From Alloprevotella sp. (lineage in GTDB: Bacteria > Bacteroidota > Bacteroidia > Bacteroidales > Bacteroidaceae), in the NCBI GenBank assembly GCA_017477205.1, contig JAFUXE010000042.1, forward strand, positions 1-7,196: a stretch of DNA of 7,196 bases, in the 5' to 3' direction. The position numbers and the translations under genes were made by a program. Shown here piece after piece: positions 6,429-7,196 of the stretch; within the stretch, counting starts at the first letter, position 1, and every line of letters begins with the position of its first letter. The notes under the pieces are model-generated. The model made no database searches and was not told where the DNA came from. It saw nothing but the letters and a program-made list of their open reading frames with translations.

Positions 6429-6856
6429 ACTTTTTCTTGTTTTTTTTGCTCTTTTCGCCTCATTAAGCGCTTTTGTGGCATATTGCCCACCGACTCAGGA
6501 GATATTAAGAGGTACATATCCGGTGAATAAAGAAAAAAGCATATCCGTTGGTTGAATGAAATATGCCGCTGCGGGCTTGATGCCGTAGGCATCTGACAAT
6601 GCTTCTTGGCCATCCAAGAACCCCGTCACGTCCCGAGCCGTGTGAGGGTGTGCTGGGAACAATGCCTATACACTACCGCTGCGCCTCCGGAAAAGCCGCA
6701 CATTGTTGCAGCCTCCTTATCATGCGACTGCTCCGCAGACGCAGCGCAGGCAGACATATCCCTCTCCCCCACGACGCTCACCGCTTCGCTCCGAGCGACG
6801 GGGGTTAAGCATAGTGTGTCACCTCCGGTGACCCCTTTTCCCCATGCGTGTCTCTT
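6429..6856. other. intergenic region rich in small palindromes, no gene seen
   Basis: Open frames here run on both strands without recognisable protein character. The region holds several perfect short hairpins: GATGCC-GTA-GGCATC (6579-6593), TTCTTGG-CCAT-CCAAGAA (6603-6620), TGCGaCTGC-TCC-GCAGaCGCA (6723-6743), CGCT-CCG-AGCG (6787-6797) and GTCACC-TCC-GGTGAC (6818-6832). The last is followed by CCCCTTTT on the plus strand. I see no promoter of the sigma-ABfr type inside it. Confidence 0.6.
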
Positions 6857-6884
6857 CTTATTGCGCAGGGTACTTCTGGTTATA

Positions 6885-6929
6885 TACAAAGAAGAAGTCC
6901 CCGAAAACATTGCTGCTTCCAGGGGCTTC
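6885..6929 (-). terminator. terminator-like hairpin after the left 5S-like copy
   Basis: GAAG-CCCC (6922-6929) pairs with GGGG-a-CTTC (6894-6902, one bulged base), followed on the minus strand by TTCTTTG. It holds the same place in the repeat unit as the hairpin at 7044-7087 but has a different sequence. The T tract is interrupted, so termination is less certain. Confidence 0.45.
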
Positions 6930-6940
6930 ACTCTGAAAAA

Positions 6941-6994
6941 GACGGCGGCTGCCTACTCTCCCCGGCTTGCGGAGAAGCAACCACCATCGGCGCC
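6941..6994 (-). rRNA. 5S rRNA-like fragment, 3' half only, left copy
   Basis: The minus strand reads GCGCCGATGGTGGTTGC, a short variable loop, then GGGGAGAGTAGGCAGCCGCC and a T run. This is the helix IV, loop E and 3' strand of a bacterial 5S rRNA. The 5' half (helix I 5' strand and the CCGAACACAGAAGTTAAGC segment) is absent. In its place is the array linker, whose CGGCGC (7000-7005) pairs with the first bases of the 5S piece (6988-6993). It cannot be a functional 5S; it is a decayed or recruited fragment. Confidence 0.7.
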
Positions 6995-7043
6995 CCGTTG
7001 CGCCGAGGACTCCTTATTGCGCAGGGTACTCCTTGTTATATAC

Positions 7044-7087
7044 AAAAAAAGACGCCGTCCCGCGAGGTTTTCTCCCCGGGGGACGGC
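7044..7087 (-). terminator. terminator-like hairpin after the right 5S-like copy
   Basis: On the minus strand GCCGTCCC (7080-7087) pairs perfectly with GGGACGGC (7054-7061) around an 18-nt loop. GTC and seven T residues (7044-7050) follow. It sits at a fixed place in the 156-bp unit. Confidence 0.65.
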
Positions 7088-7096
7088 CCTGTAAAA

Positions 7097-7150
7097 GACG
7101 GCGGCTGCCTACTCTCCCCGTCTTGCGGAGAAGCAATCACCATCGGCGCC
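7097..7150 (-). rRNA. 5S rRNA-like fragment, 3' half only, right copy
   Basis: This is the second copy of the same 5S 3' segment, with two substitutions relative to the left copy, one in the variable loop region and one in the strand leading to it. Its 5' half is also missing, because the constant linker continues at least to the window edge. It is followed on the minus strand by a strong terminator-like hairpin (7044-7087). Confidence 0.7.
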
Positions 7151-7196
7151 CCGTTGCGCCGAGGACTCCTTATTGCGCAGGGTACTCCTTGTTATA

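Larger units (their letters stand above)
6857..7196 (-). repeat. 156-bp tandem array containing 5S rRNA 3'-half fragments
   Basis: The 104-bp block at 6937-7040 recurs at 7093-7196 with two mismatches and no indels, an offset of exactly 156. The linker part (CTTATTGCGCAGGGTACT then GTTATATACAAA) also occurs 156 bases further left at 6857-6890 with two mismatches, but that unit has no 5S piece beyond it. The 46 bp between constant blocks (6891-6936 and 7047-7092) differ in sequence yet have equal length, and both form hairpins. The array is cut by the window edge. Confidence 0.85.

Noticed and set aside
6606..7094. 162-codon plus-strand open frame across the hairpin region and 5S-like array
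   Set aside because: It runs through 5S-like sequence and palindromes and contains the translated repeat (LLRRVLLVIYK twice). It has no plausible protein identity.
6857..7196. CRISPR array or integron cassette array
   Set aside because: Repeat blocks of about 104 bp, 5S homology and only two or three units do not fit CRISPR. No integrase or attC core sites are visible.

Overview
The window looks like a chromosomal segment of a Bacteroidales bacterium, probably Prevotella-like. Ribosomal protein S20, the THUMP-type rRNA methyltransferase and the S9 prolyl peptidase all have the sequence character of that order. Three promoters match the Bacteroidetes sigma-ABfr pattern (TTTG, 18-19 bases, TAnnTTTG). 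Start codons follow A-rich leaders rather than Shine-Dalgarno sites. Every recognisable gene is on the minus strand, so transcription runs from high to low coordinates.

Right edge (about 6850-7196): a tandem array with an exact 156-bp period. Each full unit carries a 54-bp piece that matches the 3' half of 5S rRNA, a hairpin whose sequence differs between units, and a constant linker. The 5' half of 5S is absent. The array runs off the window, and an rRNA operon may lie beyond it. To its left (about 6430-6840) is non-coding DNA rich in small perfect palindromes.

Middle right (5931-6427): a clear promoter drives tRNA-Glu(UUC) and then rpsT, which ends at a good intrinsic terminator.

Centre (1033-5838): four tightly packed genes, probably one operon. 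They are an RlmL-type 23S rRNA methyltransferase with an unusual heptad-repeat basic tail, a secreted prolyl tripeptidyl peptidase/DPP-IV-like S9 peptidase, a RidA enamine/imine deaminase, and a LOG-family nucleotide phosphoribohydrolase. Gaps are 31 and 10 bases, and the last two genes overlap by 35 bases. No single pathway joins them; they look like a housekeeping cluster covering rRNA modification, peptide use, metabolite repair and nucleotide turnover.

Left (1-1030): no convincing protein gene. It holds a hairpin element built from 9-bp phrases (797-916), a 12-bp tandem repeat, and a likely structured non-coding RNA of about 300 nt with its own strong promoter (593-623) and terminator (about 290-345). 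A further promoter (81-110) reads off the left edge toward an unseen gene.
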